In this document: positions 16,569-24,265 of the stretch, piece by piece
How positions within the stretch are numbered: the first letter of the stretch is position 1
Layout of the letters: each line of letters begins with the position of its first letter
Assembly: GCA_947565425.1 (NCBI GenBank)
Contig: CANOFW010000003.1
Span: 62,001-126,000, forward strand
DNA from: an uncultured Lachnospiraceae bacterium
Lineage (GTDB): Bacteria > Bacillota > Clostridia > Lachnospirales > Lachnospiraceae
Length of the DNA: 64,000 bases
Reading direction: 5' to 3'
Program-made: the position numbers and the translations under genes
The notes under the pieces: model-generated
Seen by the model: the letters and a program-made list of their open reading frames with translations, nothing else
Told to the model about the DNA's origin: nothing
The model's database searches: none

Positions 16569-17162
16569 ATGGCAGTAAATAGAGTTCCAGTTCTCAAGAG
16601 ATGCAGATCTCTTGGTTTAGATCCCATTTATTTGGGAATAGATAAGAAGTCCAATAGGCAGTTAAAAAGAGCAAACAGGAAAGTTTCTGAATATGGTCTT
16701 CAGTTGAGAGAGAAACAGAAAGCAAAATTCATCTATGGTGTATTGGAGAAGCCTTTTCATAACTACTATCTGAAAGCAGATAGAATGAAAGGCATGACGG
16801 GTGAGAACCTGATGATTCTTCTGGAGAGAAGATTGGATAATGTCGTATACCGTCTGGGTCTGGCAAGAACCAGGAAAGAGGCAAGACAGATTGTCGGCCA
16901 CAAGCATGTGCTGGTAAACGGTAAGCAGGTGACAATTCCTTCTTATCTGATTAAAGCAGGAGATACGATTGAAATCAAAGAGAAATGCAAAGGTTCTCAG
17001 AGATACAAAGATATCCTTGAGGTGACAGGTGGAAGACTGGTACCGGAATGGCTGGATATTGACCAGGAAAACCTCAAAGGTGCCGTAAAAGAATTGCCAA
17101 ACAGAGAGGCAATTGATGTTCCGGTTGATGAAATGCTTATCGTCGAGTTGTATTCTAAATAA
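16569..17162 (+). CDS. rpsD: 30S ribosomal protein S4
   Basis: 16S rRNA 5'-domain binder that nucleates small-subunit assembly; in many bacteria it represses its own operon. It has 197 residues and lacks the N-terminal zinc cysteines (zinc-free form). The S4 RNA-binding domain reads [20 protein letters not shown] then [13 protein letters not shown]. An AGGAGG precedes the ATG. Confidence 0.97.
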   Translation: MAVNRVPVLKRCRSLGLDPIYLGIDKKSNRQLKRANRKVSEYGLQLREKQKAKFIYGVLEKPFHNYYLKADRMKGMTGENLMILLERRLDNVVYRLGLARTRKEARQIVGHKHVLVNGKQVTIPSYLIKAGDTIEIKEKCKGSQRYKDILEVTGGRLVPEWLDIDQENLKGAVKELPNREAIDVPVDEMLIVELYSK

Positions 17163-17203
17163 TAAGTGACAAGCAACGGTATCCGAAAAGGAGGGACTTT
17201 GTA

Positions 17204-18163
17204 GTGTTCGATTTTGAAAAACCGAAAATTGAAATTGCGCAGATTTCAGAAGACAAAAAATACGGCCGATTTGTCGTAGAACCACTTGAAAGAGGCTATG
17301 GAACTACACTTGGGAATTCGTTGAGGAGAATTATGCTTTCTTCCCTTCCAGGTGCAGCGGTCAGCCAGGTAAAAATCGAAGGTGTCCTGCACGAATTCAG
17401 TTCCATCCCGGGCATTAAGGAAGATGTGACTGAGATTATCATGAACATCAAGAATCTGGCTCTTAAAAACACCAGCCAAACAAACGAGTCTAAAGTTGCT
17501 TATATTGAATTTGAAGGTGAAGGCGTAGTTACGGCGGCAGACATACAGGTCGATCCGGATATCGAGATTATGAATCCAGATTTGGTGATTGCCCACCTAA
17601 ATGGCGGAGCAGATTCCAGGTTATATATGGAATTGACGATCACCAAAGGCAGAGGCTACGTTAGCGCTGACAAGAACAAAGGGGAAGATGTGCCAATCGG
17701 TGTAATTGCAGTTGATTGTATTTATACGCCGATTGAGCGAGTAAATCTTTCTATTGAAAATACCCGTGTAGGGCAGATTACAGACTATGATAAGCTTACG
17801 CTGGACGTATATACGAACGGCACTTTAGAGCCGGACGAGGCAGTCAGCCTTGCGGCAAAAGTTCTGAGTGAGCACTTGAATCTGTTTATTGATTTGTCCG
17901 AGAATGCTAAGACGGCAGAAGTTATGATTGAGAAAGAGGACAATGCCAAAGAGAAAGTCCTTGAGATGAATATCGACGAGCTGGAATTGTCTGTGCGTTC
18001 TTACAATTGCTTGAAACGTGCTGGGATCAACACGGTAGAAGAATTGACGAACAGGACGCCGGAAGACATGATGAAAGTCCGGAATCTTGGTCGCAAATCA
18101 TTAGAAGAAGTGCTGGCAAAATTAAAAGAGCTAGGCTTACAATTAAACCCTGGCGAGGAGTAA
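17204..18163 (+). CDS. rpoA: RNA polymerase alpha subunit
   Basis: Assembly platform of RNA polymerase. It has 319 residues. The N-terminal dimerisation domain includes [21 protein letters not shown] flexible linker and a C-terminal domain ([32 protein letters not shown]) contact UP elements and activators. GTG 17204 follows AAAGGAGGG. The final 14 bases plus downstream sequence are repeated 71 bp further on. Confidence 0.98.
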   Translation: MFDFEKPKIEIAQISEDKKYGRFVVEPLERGYGTTLGNSLRRIMLSSLPGAAVSQVKIEGVLHEFSSIPGIKEDVTEIIMNIKNLALKNTSQTNESKVAYIEFEGEGVVTAADIQVDPDIEIMNPDLVIAHLNGGADSRLYMELTITKGRGYVSADKNKGEDVPIGVIAVDCIYTPIERVNLSIENTRVGQITDYDKLTLDVYTNGTLEPDEAVSLAAKVLSEHLNLFIDLSENAKTAEVMIEKEDNAKEKVLEMNIDELELSVRSYNCLKRAGINTVEELTNRTPEDMMKVRNLGRKSLEEVLAKLKELGLQLNPGEE

Positions 18164-18245
18164 TCCGAGACAGGGTGCTACCAAACGAACTGCTAACGTT
18201 CGTTTGGGTTCCGCTTTGTTCTGGCGAGGAGTAATCCGAGACAGG
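18150..18245 (+). repeat. Direct repeat of the rpoA 3' end, with hairpin
   Basis: A 25-bp sequence covering the last rpoA codons and stop (18150-18174) is repeated exactly at 18221-18245. Between the copies lies a perfect 10-bp hairpin: CCAAACGAAC (18181-18190) with GTTCGTTTGG (18198-18207). There is no coding function. Confidence 0.85.
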
Positions 18246-18254
18246 ACAACATGG

Positions 18255-18373
18255 CAGGGTTTGTAAGACCAAAAGGCGAAGCCCTGTATATCCTGATAGC
18301 AGGATATTTCCATAGTGAGTAGTAACAGAAAGAAAATAATGTCCGGTGAGTAAGGCCAAAAGGCGTTGCCGGG
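18255..18373. repeat. Paired hairpin repeats before rplQ
   Basis: Two related 30-40-bp elements, each with CCAAAAGGCG and GCC flanks: 18255-18286 (CAGGG pairs with CCCTG) and 18343-18373 (CCGG with CCGGG-type closure). Both are followed by TATATC. A third small hairpin, TCCTG-ATAG-CAGGA, lies at 18291-18304. They make the rpoA-rplQ spacer unusually long (235 bp). Confidence 0.55.
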
Positions 18374-18398
18374 TATATCACAAATGGAGGATTTAGAA

Positions 18399-18935
18399 AT
18401 GGCAAAATATAGAAAACTAGGCAGAACCTCTGATCAGAGGAAAGCGTTAATTAGAAATCAGGTAACGGCTTTGTTATACAACGGCAAGATTGTAACCACG
18501 GAGGCTAAGGCAAAAGAAATTCGTAAAGTGGCTGAAGGTTTAATTGCTTTGGGTATCAAAGAGAAAGATAACTTTGAAGAAGTGACTGTGACGGCTAAGG
18601 TTCCCCGCAAGGATAAGGACGGCAAGAGAGTCAAAGAAGTTGTGGATGGCAAGAAAGTTACCGTTTATGATGAAGTAGAAAAGACAATTAAGAAAGACCT
18701 TCCTTCCCGTTTACATGCTAGGCGTCAGATGCTCAAAGTATTATATCCTGTAACATCTGTCCCAACAGAAAACAAAGGAAAGAAGAAGAACACCAAGAAA
18801 GTTGATCTCGTAGCTAAAATTTTTGACGAAATTGCTCCAAAATATACAGGTCGAAATGGTGGTTACACCAGAATCGTCAAGATTGGACAGCGTAAAGGCG
18901 ATGGCGCTTTAGAGGTTCTTCTTGAATTAGTATAA
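18399..18935 (+). CDS. rplQ: 50S ribosomal protein L17 with internal insertion
   Basis: Exit-tunnel-side large-subunit protein. It has 178 residues, longer than the usual 115-130. The core is intact ([20 protein letters not shown] at the start, [17 protein letters not shown] near the end). A lysine-rich insert of about 50 residues (from [19 protein letters not shown] to [13 protein letters not shown]) interrupts it, as seen in related Lachnospiraceae. ATG 18399 follows ATGGAGG; an upstream in-frame ATG has no ribosome binding site. Last gene of the alpha operon. Confidence 0.95.
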   Translation: MAKYRKLGRTSDQRKALIRNQVTALLYNGKIVTTEAKAKEIRKVAEGLIALGIKEKDNFEEVTVTAKVPRKDKDGKRVKEVVDGKKVTVYDEVEKTIKKDLPSRLHARRQMLKVLYPVTSVPTENKGKKKNTKKVDLVAKIFDEIAPKYTGRNGGYTRIVKIGQRKGDGALEVLLELV

Positions 18936-18960
18936 GAATCGGAATAAGCAATATAATTTA

Positions 18961-19010
18961 AGGTCACAGGAAAGAATATTTGAAATGTATTTTTTTCCTG
19001 TGACCTAATT
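18961..19010 (+). terminator. Terminator after rplQ
   Basis: 13-bp stem: AGGTCACAGGAAA (18961-18973) with TTTCCTGTGACCT (18994-19006), followed by AATT. It lies between the alpha operon and putP. The T-run is poor, so partial read-through is possible. Confidence 0.6.
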
Positions 19011-19028
19011 TATAGAAGGAGAAAATTT

Positions 19029-20570
19029 ATGAGTACAGCATCCATTTGTATTTTAATTACTATCGTAGTGTATCTCATTGGCATGCTGGCAATTGGTTTT
19101 TATTTTGCCAGGAAGAATGAGTCTGCTTCGGACTTCTATCTTGGAGGCCGCAGGCTTGGTCCGTTAGTAACTGCGATGAGTGCAGAGGCATCTGATATGT
19201 CTGGCTATCTGTTGATGGGATTGCCTGGTCTGGCGTATGCTTCTGGTCTTGCCGATGTTGGCTGGACCATTGTAGGTCTGGCGGCGGGTACATATCTTAA
19301 CTGGCTGTTTACGGCAAGGCGCCTGCGCCGTTATACACAGATTACAAATTCCTTTACGCTTCCTCAGTTTTTTTCTAATCGTTTTCACGATAAGAAAAAT
19401 ATTCTGACGGTGATTGCAGCGTTAATTATTATGATATTCTTTGTACCATATACTGCGTCTGGTTTTGCAGCCTGCGGAAAACTTTTTTCTTCACTGTTTG
19501 GCGCAGATTATATGATGGCAATGATTATCTCAGCAATTGTTATTGTAGGATATACGGCGGCGGGAGGATTCCTTGCGGCGTCTACAACGGACTTTATACA
19601 GAGTATTATCATGTCGATTGTGATTATATTTGTGTTGGCCTTTGCTACTATTTCTGCTGGTGGAATTGGTGCAGTTATGGAAAATGCTCAGGCGTTGCCG
19701 GGATATTTGTCTGCGACTAGCACTTATGTAGCGGACAGCGGCACGTCACAGCCTTATGGCTTGCTTAAAATCATTTCTACTTGTGCCTGGGGATTTGGAT
19801 ATTTCGGAATGCCTCATATTCTGTTGCGATTTATGGCGATTGAAGATGAAAATAAATTGAAATTATCCCGTCGCGTGGCTTCTGTGTGGGTTGTAATTGC
19901 CATGGCCATGGCAGTATTTATTGGTATTGTTGGAAATGCTCTCAGCAAACAGGGAATAATTGCAATGCTTGCTGGCAGCGATACGGAAACCGTAATTGTC
20001 CGTATTGCGGATTTACTATCCAAATACGGAGTTTTCCCGGCATTGATGGCAGGATTGATTCTTGCCGGTATTCTGGCGAGTACCATGTCAACCGCGGATT
20101 CTCAGCTTTTGGCGGCTTCCTCCAGTGTTTCACAGAATATCTTGCAAGATACGATGCATTTAAAATTATCTTCCAAGACAAGTATGTTGATTGCCAGGGC
20201 AACGGTTATCGTGATTGCCGTTCTTGGTGTAATTATCGCTCGTGACCCCAACAGTTCTGTTTTTGGCATTGTTTCGTTTGCCTGGGCAGGATTCGGTGCA
20301 GCGTTCGGCCCTGTAATCATCTGCGCATTGTTCTGGAAACGCACAACATTACCTGGAGCGATTGCTGGTATGGTTGCAGGCGGTGCAACTGTATTTGTAT
20401 GGAAGTATTTGGTTGCTCCCCTGGGAGGTGCGTTTGCCATCTACGAGCTGCTTCCGGCATTCCTGATAGGAACGGCAGCAATTGTCATTGTTAGCCTGCT
20501 CACGAAAGAGCCGGACAAAGAAATTCTGGCGGAATTTGAAGCAGCAAAAGGCAATAATGTTATCAAATAG
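19029..20570 (+). CDS. putP: Sodium/proline symporter
   Basis: Solute:sodium symporter family (SSS), importing proline with Na+. It has 513 residues and about 13 membrane helices. FYLGGRRLGPLVTAMSAEAS then DMSGYLLMGLPG is the strongly conserved PutP sodium-site region. FILAGILASTMSTADSQLL-like sequence lies in the later helices. It is preceded by GAAGGAGAAAA. It stands alone between terminators, apart from the next secreted-protein gene. Confidence 0.93.
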   Translation: MSTASICILITIVVYLIGMLAIGFYFARKNESASDFYLGGRRLGPLVTAMSAEASDMSGYLLMGLPGLAYASGLADVGWTIVGLAAGTYLNWLFTARRLRRYTQITNSFTLPQFFSNRFHDKKNILTVIAALIIMIFFVPYTASGFAACGKLFSSLFGADYMMAMIISAIVIVGYTAAGGFLAASTTDFIQSIIMSIVIIFVLAFATISAGGIGAVMENAQALPGYLSATSTYVADSGTSQPYGLLKIISTCAWGFGYFGMPHILLRFMAIEDENKLKLSRRVASVWVVIAMAMAVFIGIVGNALSKQGIIAMLAGSDTETVIVRIADLLSKYGVFPALMAGLILAGILASTMSTADSQLLAASSSVSQNILQDTMHLKLSSKTSMLIARATVIVIAVLGVIIARDPNSSVFGIVSFAWAGFGAAFGPVIICALFWKRTTLPGAIAGMVAGGATVFVWKYLVAPLGGAFAIYELLPAFLIGTAAIVIVSLLTKEPDKEILAEFEAAKGNNVIK

Positions 20571-20611
20571 AAAAAGTAAAAAATCGAAGAAAAGTTCAAA
20601 TAGATGAAATA

Positions 20612-20664
20612 AAAGTACCTCCTTATACATTTACTGTTTATCAATAAATTAAAGGAGGTACTTT
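20612..20664 (+). promoter_or_regulatory. Hairpin that masks a ribosome binding site
   Basis: AAAGTACCTCCTT (20612-20624) is the exact complement of AAGGAGGTACTTT (20652-20664), giving a 13-bp stem and a 27-base AT-rich loop. The right arm contains the whole ribosome binding site of the gene starting at 20668. The hairpin could shut translation when folded, or act as a weak terminator for putP. Confidence 0.65.
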
Positions 20665-20667
20665 CGT

Positions 20668-21321
20668 ATGAAAAAAAGAAATTTAAAAGGGATCGCAGCA
20701 GGAGTATTAGCACTAACCATGATGGTGTCGGCACCGACTGTAGCATTTGCACAGGATGGTGGCGTAGCAGCGTATACGCAGACACAGGCAGCAAAGAAAA
20801 CAGAGACGGTAAAAAAGGCAAAACCCAAGGCTCAGGAAGTTGGCAAGGTAACGTGTACATCCGCCGGCAAAGTAAATATTTCCTTTAAACAGAAGGTGAC
20901 GTACACAGATGCTCTGAAAGCAGTGATTAAGGACGAAGATGGAAAAGAGATTTTTTGTAAAATCTCCAAGAAGAACAAGAGCCTGTTGACTGTTTCAGTA
21001 AGCGGTCTGGTAAAAGGACAGAAGTATACGCTTGTGATTGAGGGAATTCTCGGCAAAGATTCAACGGAAGCAGTTGTAGTGAATAAGGTTTTCACAGCAA
21101 AAGGTATGAAGACGCAGAGCAAGGTTGGCAAGGCGTCCGTAGAGAAGAAGAAATTTTTAGTTTTGAAAATGAAATCTTCCGCGTATTACAAAGATGCAAC
21201 AGTTACTGTAAAAGATGCTGACGGCAAAATCTGTGATGCAAAGATCGTGAAGAAAGCAAAAGGAAATGTTAAGGTCCAGATTACTGGTATGAAGAAAGGT
21301 ATAAATAATCCAATCGGTTGA
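20668..21321 (+). CDS. Secreted protein with two beta-repeat modules, likely shortened
   Basis: 217 residues. A signal peptide (residues 1-29; ALTMMVSAPTVAFAQ) precedes a Lys/Thr-rich stretch and two similar modules. Module 1 (about 55-145) has KVTYTDALKAVIKDEDGKEI and LVKGQKYTLVIEGI. Module 2 (about 150-213) has ATVTVKDADGKICDAKI but stops at GMKKGINNPIG, where module 1 continues KGQKYT. The C-terminus therefore seems cut by deletion or recombination. The fold resembles S-layer/Ig-like modules; function unknown. Its ribosome binding site lies in a 13-bp stem. Confidence 0.7.
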   Translation: MKKRNLKGIAAGVLALTMMVSAPTVAFAQDGGVAAYTQTQAAKKTETVKKAKPKAQEVGKVTCTSAGKVNISFKQKVTYTDALKAVIKDEDGKEIFCKISKKNKSLLTVSVSGLVKGQKYTLVIEGILGKDSTEAVVVNKVFTAKGMKTQSKVGKASVEKKKFLVLKMKSSAYYKDATVTVKDADGKICDAKIVKKAKGNVKVQITGMKKGINNPIG

Positions 21322-21356
21322 AGGCGTCTGTGAGAAATACACAGGCGCTTTCTTCT
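21322..21356 (+). terminator. Terminator after the secreted protein gene
   Basis: GCGTCTGTG (21324-21332) pairs with CACAGGCGC (21340-21348), 9 bp with one G-U, then TTTCTTCT. It starts right after the stop codon. Confidence 0.65.
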
Positions 21357-21459
21357 ATAAGAGAGGTCTTGTCCACACTGATGTGTGAAGGTATATTTCC
21401 TATTAGGACAAAAGTAAGATGCACACTCGTGCAAGGGGAAGAATCGCTCTCATATAAAA

Positions 21460-21497
21460 AATCAGACCTTATCAAAATAAATTTGAAAGGTCTGATT
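21460..21497 (-). terminator. Terminator of the Big_2/NlpC gene
   Basis: On the minus strand AATCAGACCTT (21497-21487) pairs with AAGGTCTGATT (21470-21460), followed by TTTTT. It lies 18 bases after the stop of the minus-strand gene. Confidence 0.8.
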
Positions 21498-21514
21498 CTA
21501 TAGAAGCGCTGAAC

Positions 21515-24037
21515 CTAACGTACAGGTCTTGCAATCATTACGATATTTCGCTCTTGGTAATAGGCGCGCAATGGCTTTTCCAAACGATAACCGTCGCCAT
21601 AGTACATGGAGACATGGTAAATATTTTTATATCGTCCATTGGAGTAAGGAGCTTTGTAAAATATCAAATCACCAGGTCGCAGCTTGGACACATCCAGACC
21701 GCGGTAAGAAATTACTTTTCCGGTACGCTCCAGGTAAGAAGCCATAGATGCCGCAGTTGGCGCCCAGGAGGAGATACCGCCTAAAAGCGCGGTATCGCAG
21801 CCGTAGGAGCGGAACACCAGGGAGCTGCAATCATAATAGCCTTTGCTCATACGTCGCGCCTGGCTATAAGATGAGCTATACATAATGTTGTAGCCGGTTT
21901 TACAGGCGTCAATCGCGCGCTGTGGAATGACATCTACCTGGAATGTGAAACGGTTGCCATCGGCTGTAATAGCGATTTTGGTAGTTCCACATTTTTGTCC
22001 TTTGATAACGCCAACTTTATTCACTGTTGCGATAGATTTCTTCATGGAATGATATGTAATATTGCTTTGAGCACAGACGCCGGATAATTTAATCTTAGTT
22101 GTTTTTTTCGGCGCCAATAGGGTGCTGGTCGTTTTCAGCTTGGGATTGGTGACGATAATCGTATGTTTTATCGTCTTGCCGTCTGCCTCAATCGTTAAGG
22201 TAGTTTGTCCAGTTTTCGTGCCTGCCGTTACAGTTCCATCAGGGGCAATGGATGCCAGAGATTTCTTTTTCAGCTTCCAGGTTGCATTGCTGTAGGACGT
22301 CAAACCACTCAGACTCACTTTTTGCGAATGTCCCAGCGATACGACCGTATTTTTGTTGTTCGTCTTAGGATGCGATACCTTTAAGCTAGTAACGTATTCT
22401 TTGACAGTATCATCTGAATAGCTGACAGTTGCCGTGATTTTCACAGAGCCGTATTTCTTGCCCGTAACGTTGCCGGAATGGGGATTTATAGTGGCAATTC
22501 CCGGATTGGAGGAAGTCCATTCCGTGCCGGTAATGGTCTCCCCAGATTTCTCAACGTGCACTAAGGTCATAGTCTTGTGTGCGCCGATGGCAAGGGCTTC
22601 CTGTTGCTGTACGATGCCGGAGCCTATAACTTTGATGCTGCAAGATTGCTCACAGGTAACCGGTTGGCCGTCCACGTAGGTTGTATAATATGCGTGTAAT
22701 GTAGCTTTGCCGGTTTCACGTGCTGTAATGGTGCAGACGTTTTTATTGACATCTAGCTTGGCAACAGAAGGATTTGACAGTTCATAAGTGACATTGTCAT
22801 TCGCAGAAGTGTCAGACATATAAATCGTCGTGCTGGCTCCAACCATCAATGTTTGTGAGGAGCGGTTGATTTTATGGCTGTTCTTCAGTACGGTCACTTC
22901 ACAGGAAACTTTAGCGCCAGGTACAGATGCCGTGACGGTAGCTGTGCCAGAGCGGACGCCCGTAATCCTTCCATTCTTAGAGACCTTTGCCACCTTTGGA
23001 TTAGAAGAACGGAACGTAAGCTTCGAGGATGGATGTGCCGAGGCATTTAAAGTATGGTCACTTTCTGCAAAGAGAATGACATTTTCTGTGCTCATCTTCA
23101 CGGATGGCTTTCTCACGGTGACTTTACAGGTTTTTTTCAGACCATGAAAGGAAGCTGTAATGGTAACAGTTCCACGCTTTTTGGGCGTCACCTTGCCCTC
23201 AGAGTTTACTTCTGCAATCGTTTCGTCAGAGGATTTCCATGTAATGTCGCCCTTTGGAGTGGCTTTAAAATCTAATTCCACCGGATTTTTCAAATAAACT
23301 CTTTTGGTAGATTCCAATTCCAGTGTAGGTTTTTTGACGGTAATCTTGCAGGAAGCTGATACACCATTTGTCGTGGCTGTAATAGTGGCAGAACCCGTTT
23401 TGAGAGGACTCAGTTTGCCCTTTTTACTTACGGTGACAACAGACTTATTGGAAGATTGCCATTTTACCGTGCCAGAAGGGATGGCAGTTGCCTTTAACTG
23501 CGGACTTTGGCAGGTATATACGGTCAGTTTCTTCTTATTTAATGTAATCGTATTTGTCACAGTAACGGTACAGGAAGAAGTAGCGGTATAGGTATTGTCC
23601 GCGTACTTGAGGGTGGCAGTAGCAGTAATCACTGCTTTTCCAGCCTTATGTGCAGTTACCAGTCCTTGAGGGGAGACGGAGACGATGTCTGGTTTGTCGC
23701 TAGACCAGGAAATTTGTAACTGATTGTCTGTGATAGAGGTATCATAACCGGAAACGGAGGACTTTAACTGTAAGACAGATCCGGCAGTAAGCTTGGCGCT
23801 GCTCTTGTTTAGATTGACAGACAGTTTGGAGGTTGTCTGTGTAGAGCTGCCTTGAATATTGGTATTATCTTGCCCAGCGCCATACAAAAGATTGCTGTCA
23901 TCCTGCATAGTCGCCTCATCCTGCAAAGATACGTCCACAGACGGCCTCTGTGAAAATTCGGCTGCTTGAGAGATAACGGGTGTTTCCAGTATCAACAAGC
24001 AGCTCAATGCGACGGGAAAAAGTTTCTTGAGTTTCAT
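21515..24037 (-). CDS. Secreted Big_2-repeat protein with NlpC/P60 domain
   Basis: 840 residues: signal peptide (1-26; ALSCLLILETPVISQA), eight Big_2-type Ig-like repeats (about 70-700; recurring WxSSNPxVAxVxxxGxVTxxxxGxxTITAT pattern), then an NlpC/P60 cysteine peptidase (about 705-840). The catalytic Cys is in YYDCSSLVFRSYG and the His in YHVSMYYGDG. The family cleaves peptidoglycan stem peptides; the Ig repeats probably hold the enzyme at the wall. The promoter and terminator are its own, so it is monocistronic. Confidence 0.9.
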   Translation of the reverse strand: MKLKKLFPVALSCLLILETPVISQAAEFSQRPSVDVSLQDEATMQDDSNLLYGAGQDNTNIQGSSTQTTSKLSVNLNKSSAKLTAGSVLQLKSSVSGYDTSITDNQLQISWSSDKPDIVSVSPQGLVTAHKAGKAVITATATLKYADNTYTATSSCTVTVTNTITLNKKKLTVYTCQSPQLKATAIPSGTVKWQSSNKSVVTVSKKGKLSPLKTGSATITATTNGVSASCKITVKKPTLELESTKRVYLKNPVELDFKATPKGDITWKSSDETIAEVNSEGKVTPKKRGTVTITASFHGLKKTCKVTVRKPSVKMSTENVILFAESDHTLNASAHPSSKLTFRSSNPKVAKVSKNGRITGVRSGTATVTASVPGAKVSCEVTVLKNSHKINRSSQTLMVGASTTIYMSDTSANDNVTYELSNPSVAKLDVNKNVCTITARETGKATLHAYYTTYVDGQPVTCEQSCSIKVIGSGIVQQQEALAIGAHKTMTLVHVEKSGETITGTEWTSSNPGIATINPHSGNVTGKKYGSVKITATVSYSDDTVKEYVTSLKVSHPKTNNKNTVVSLGHSQKVSLSGLTSYSNATWKLKKKSLASIAPDGTVTAGTKTGQTTLTIEADGKTIKHTIIVTNPKLKTTSTLLAPKKTTKIKLSGVCAQSNITYHSMKKSIATVNKVGVIKGQKCGTTKIAITADGNRFTFQVDVIPQRAIDACKTGYNIMYSSSYSQARRMSKGYYDCSSLVFRSYGCDTALLGGISSWAPTAASMASYLERTGKVISYRGLDVSKLRPGDLIFYKAPYSNGRYKNIYHVSMYYGDGYRLEKPLRAYYQERNIVMIARPVR

Positions 24038-24087
24038 TTGTAACGCCTCCTAAAATGTAAAAATAAATCAACACGACACATATCTAT

Positions 24088-24116
24088 ATGATAATCTCTT
24101 TGGGCGTTATAATCAA
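24088..24116 (-). promoter_or_regulatory. Sigma-A promoter of the Big_2/NlpC gene
   Basis: Minus strand TTGATT (24116-24111), 17 bases, TATCAT (24093-24088), about 50 bases before the start codon at 24037. Confidence 0.65.
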
Positions 24117-24169
24117 GAGGAGATTGTACAATTTAGGAAATAATTTAACAGGGCATTAGATTTTTTAAC

Positions 24170-24198
24170 TTGCTTTTTGGGAAGGATAATGTTATAGT
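24170..24198 (+). promoter_or_regulatory. Sigma-A promoter of nrdDG
   Basis: TTGCTT (24170-24175), 17 bases, TATAGT (24193-24198). Transcription should start near 24205, inside the first NrdR box. Confidence 0.7.
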
Positions 24199-24201
24199 GG
24201 G

Positions 24202-24248
24202 TAAGCATATATAGTGTTTATAAACTAAATATACACTATATTTAGTTA
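24202..24248 (+). promoter_or_regulatory. Tandem NrdR boxes upstream of nrdD
   Basis: Box 1 at 24202-24217 contains ATATAGTGT, a perfect right half of the NrdR consensus acaCwATATaTwGtgt. Box 2 at 24233-24248 (ACACTATATTTAGTTA) matches 13 of 16. They are 31 bp apart, the spacing known for paired NrdR boxes. They cover the start point, as expected for repression when dNTP/ATP levels are high. Confidence 0.75.
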
Positions 24249-24265
24249 TTTTGGAGGAGATTTTG

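Noticed and set aside
16662-17285. 207-codon minus-strand frame opposite rpsD
   Set aside because: Antisense shadow of a certain gene.
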